From: Omnitrophica WOR_2 bacterium RIFCSPLOWO2_01_FULL_41_12
GTDB taxonomy: Bacteria > Omnitrophota > Gorgyraeia > Gygaellales > Profunditerraquicolaceae
Assembly (NCBI GenBank): GCA_001805765.1
Contig: MHGW01000039.1
Span: 54,009 to 60,719, forward strand
Reading direction: 5' to 3'
DNA length: 6,711 nucleotides
Under the pieces are notes generated by a model. The model searched no databases, was not told the DNA's origin, and saw only the letters and a list, made by a program, of their open reading frames with translations. Below are positions 5,722 through 6,711 of the stretch, piece after piece. The number at the start of each line of letters is the position of its first letter. Position 1 is the stretch's first letter. The translations under genes and the position numbers were made by a program.

Positions 5722-6042
5722 ATGATAACCTTTGAAGAGTTTAAAAAATTAGAGATAAAAGTGGCTAAAATAAAAGAAGTTACGGAACACCCTAATGCAG
5801 ATAAACTATATGTAATAATTATTGATTTAGGAGATAAAACTAAGCAGATCGTTGCCGGGATAAGAAATTTTTATAAAAAGGAAGAGCTTGTAGGCCGGCA
5901 GATTGTGGTAGTGGATAATTTAGAACCAGCAGTCTTACGCGGCGTAGAAAGCCAGGCCATGCTTTTGGCAGCACAGGATGATGAAGGTATCAGTATTATT
6001 GTTCCCGATAGAGAAGCTAAAATAGGTAGCACCATTAAATAA
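5722..6042 (+). CDS. Stand-alone tRNA-binding OB-fold protein (MetRS C-terminal/beta type)
   Basis: A 106-residue protein consisting of one tRNA-binding domain (OB fold, COG0073 type), as found at the C-terminus of methionyl-tRNA synthetase and in Trbp111 and CsaA. Its start, ITFEEFKKLEIKVAKI, is the classic MetRS-beta beginning. HPNADKLY (23-30), VAGI (44-47) and LRGVESQAMLLAA (72-84) are the conserved segments. It probably dimerises and binds tRNA structurally, perhaps aiding MetRS encoded elsewhere. Some organisms encode this domain as a separate subunit (often named metG or MetRS beta), but a CsaA-like chaperone cannot be excluded by sequence alone. The YkgJ-type gene starts one nt after its stop, implying co-transcription. 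The start is supported by GAGGT. Confidence 0.9.
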   Translation: MITFEEFKKLEIKVAKIKEVTEHPNADKLYVIIIDLGDKTKQIVAGIRNFYKKEELVGRQIVVVDNLEPAVLRGVESQAMLLAAQDDEGISIIVPDREAKIGSTIK

Positions 6043-6043
6043 T

Positions 6044-6505
6044 ATGTTTAAAATAAAACAAATTGTCCCCTCCGGTTTCTGTTTAAGATGCGATGGTTGC
6101 TGTAGGTTTAGCCAGCTTGACACTATCTGGCAGCCCCATCTTCTAAATGAGGAACAAAAAAAATTAAGTAAAAAAGTTTATCTCATACCCAATATCCAAC
6201 AAGGAAACTTTATGTGCGTTTCTTTTAACCACAAAACTCACAAATGTAAAATTTATGCCCGATGTCCCTTTGAATGCCAACTCTACCCATTTCTTATCAG
6301 CCGTAAGGGTAAAAATATCTTTTTGGCAGTAGATTTAAAATGCCTTTTTGTGCAAAAGAATTTAAAAACTAAAAAATTTAAAGAATACTTACAATATCTG
6401 ACTAACTTTTTTAGTAGGCCGCGCTACAAAAAGAGTTTGAAAGATAATCCCCAACTTATTCAAAACTATCCCGGGCTTATAAATCTGGTAGAATTAAAAT
6501 TCTAA
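6044..6505 (+). CDS. YkgJ-family cysteine cluster protein (putative Zn or Fe-S binding)
   Basis: A 153-residue cytoplasmic protein of the YkgJ/UPF0153 family, which is named for a CxxCxxCC motif. Here that motif is CLRCDGCC, Cys13, 16, 19 and 20. Further cysteines follow in the family pattern: Cys58 (FMCVSF), Cys68 (HKCKIY), Cys74 and Cys78 (RCPFEC), then YPF at 81-83 and Cys100. These probably hold a metal or Fe-S cluster; the biochemical role of the family is not established. The C-terminal third is lysine-rich without recognised motifs. ATG 6044 is one nt after the tRNA-binding gene's stop, with no Shine-Dalgarno at proper spacing, so translation is likely coupled. The DUF2156 gene begins three nt after its stop. 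Confidence 0.88.
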   Translation: MFKIKQIVPSGFCLRCDGCCRFSQLDTIWQPHLLNEEQKKLSKKVYLIPNIQQGNFMCVSFNHKTHKCKIYARCPFECQLYPFLISRKGKNIFLAVDLKCLFVQKNLKTKKFKEYLQYLTNFFSRPRYKKSLKDNPQLIQNYPGLINLVELKF

Positions 6506-6508
6506 TTT

Positions 6509-6711
6509 ATGCAACTTCATAAATTAACCATTAAAGATAAGAAATTATTTGGTAATTTTTTAAGTTTTCATAAGCATGAATTGTCAGCCTATGCCTTTGA
6601 GAATATCTATATCTGGAAAGGGCTTTACCAGATATATTGGGCAAAGATTTTGGATAGCCTTTGCGTATTCTTTAAGGATAAAATGGGTTGTTTCTTGTAT
6701 CTTGCGCCTTT
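6509..6711 (+). CDS. DUF2156 / phosphatidylglycerol lysyltransferase-like protein, N-terminal part (partial)
   Basis: ATG 6509 opens a frame that runs off the right edge after 67 codons. It begins MQLHKLTIKDKKLF and has a stretch ELSAYAFENIYIWKGLYQI followed by CVFFKDK and LAP. This is like the start of DUF2156 proteins, which share the GNAT-like fold of the C-terminal domain of MprF-type aminoacyl-phosphatidylglycerol synthases; those use charged tRNA to modify lipids. Most of the domain lies outside the window, so function cannot be tested here. There is no membrane segment in the visible part, suggesting the soluble domain alone. The three-nt spacing to the YkgJ-type gene, and the tRNA-binding gene before that, suggests one operon. 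Confidence 0.7.
   Translation, partial: MQLHKLTIKDKKLFGNFLSFHKHELSAYAFENIYIWKGLYQIYWAKILDSLCVFFKDKMGCFLYLAP

Overview
The window looks like chromosomal DNA from an uncultured bacterium. It carries a bacterial V-type (A/V-type) ATPase operon in the B-D-I-K gene order known from chlamydiae and spirochaetes. Two tRNA genes encode their 3' CCA, and the gene set (stand-alone MetRS-type tRNA-binding domain, YkgJ-type cysteine cluster protein, DUF2156 protein) would fit a PVC-related or Omnitrophota-like lineage. That placement is a guess from gene content, not a phylogeny. The genetic code appears standard.

Layout. 1-3021 (+): the 3' end of V-ATPase subunit B, then complete subunits D, I and K. 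B/D and D/I overlap by ATGA, and K follows a 14-nt gap with a strong AGGAGG. Together they give part of the catalytic head (B), the central rotor shaft (D), the membrane stator with the essential arginines (I) and the rotor-ring proteolipid (K). K keeps every side-chain ligand of the sodium site known from Enterococcus hirae NtpK. 3036-3254 (+): tRNA-Val(UAC) and tRNA-Asp(GUC), separated by a spacer with a 14-bp tandem duplication. 3273-4839 (+): a two-gene ABC-2 exporter (ATPase and permease, overlapping by 14 nt), starting 18 nt after tRNA-Asp. 4844-5419 (-): a convergent gene for a signal-peptidase-fold (S24/S26) protein whose nucleophile serine is replaced by cysteine, while the partner His and Asp remain. 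Its promoter is an extended -10 so close to the start codon that the mRNA may be nearly leaderless. 5442-5716 (+): apparent remnant of a B12-binding radical SAM gene, with the N-terminal motif intact and most of the body gone. 5722-6711 (+): a tight three-gene run of tRNA-binding OB-fold protein, YkgJ-type protein and the 5' end of a DUF2156 protein.

The most notable points are the Cys-His-Asp version of a signal-peptidase-like enzyme, the predicted Na+ coupling of the rotor ring, and the decayed radical SAM gene head-to-head with the peptidase. Most of the rest is orderly housekeeping DNA. G+C appears lower after about 5400 than in the ATPase operon. No IS element, CRISPR array or phage gene was seen.
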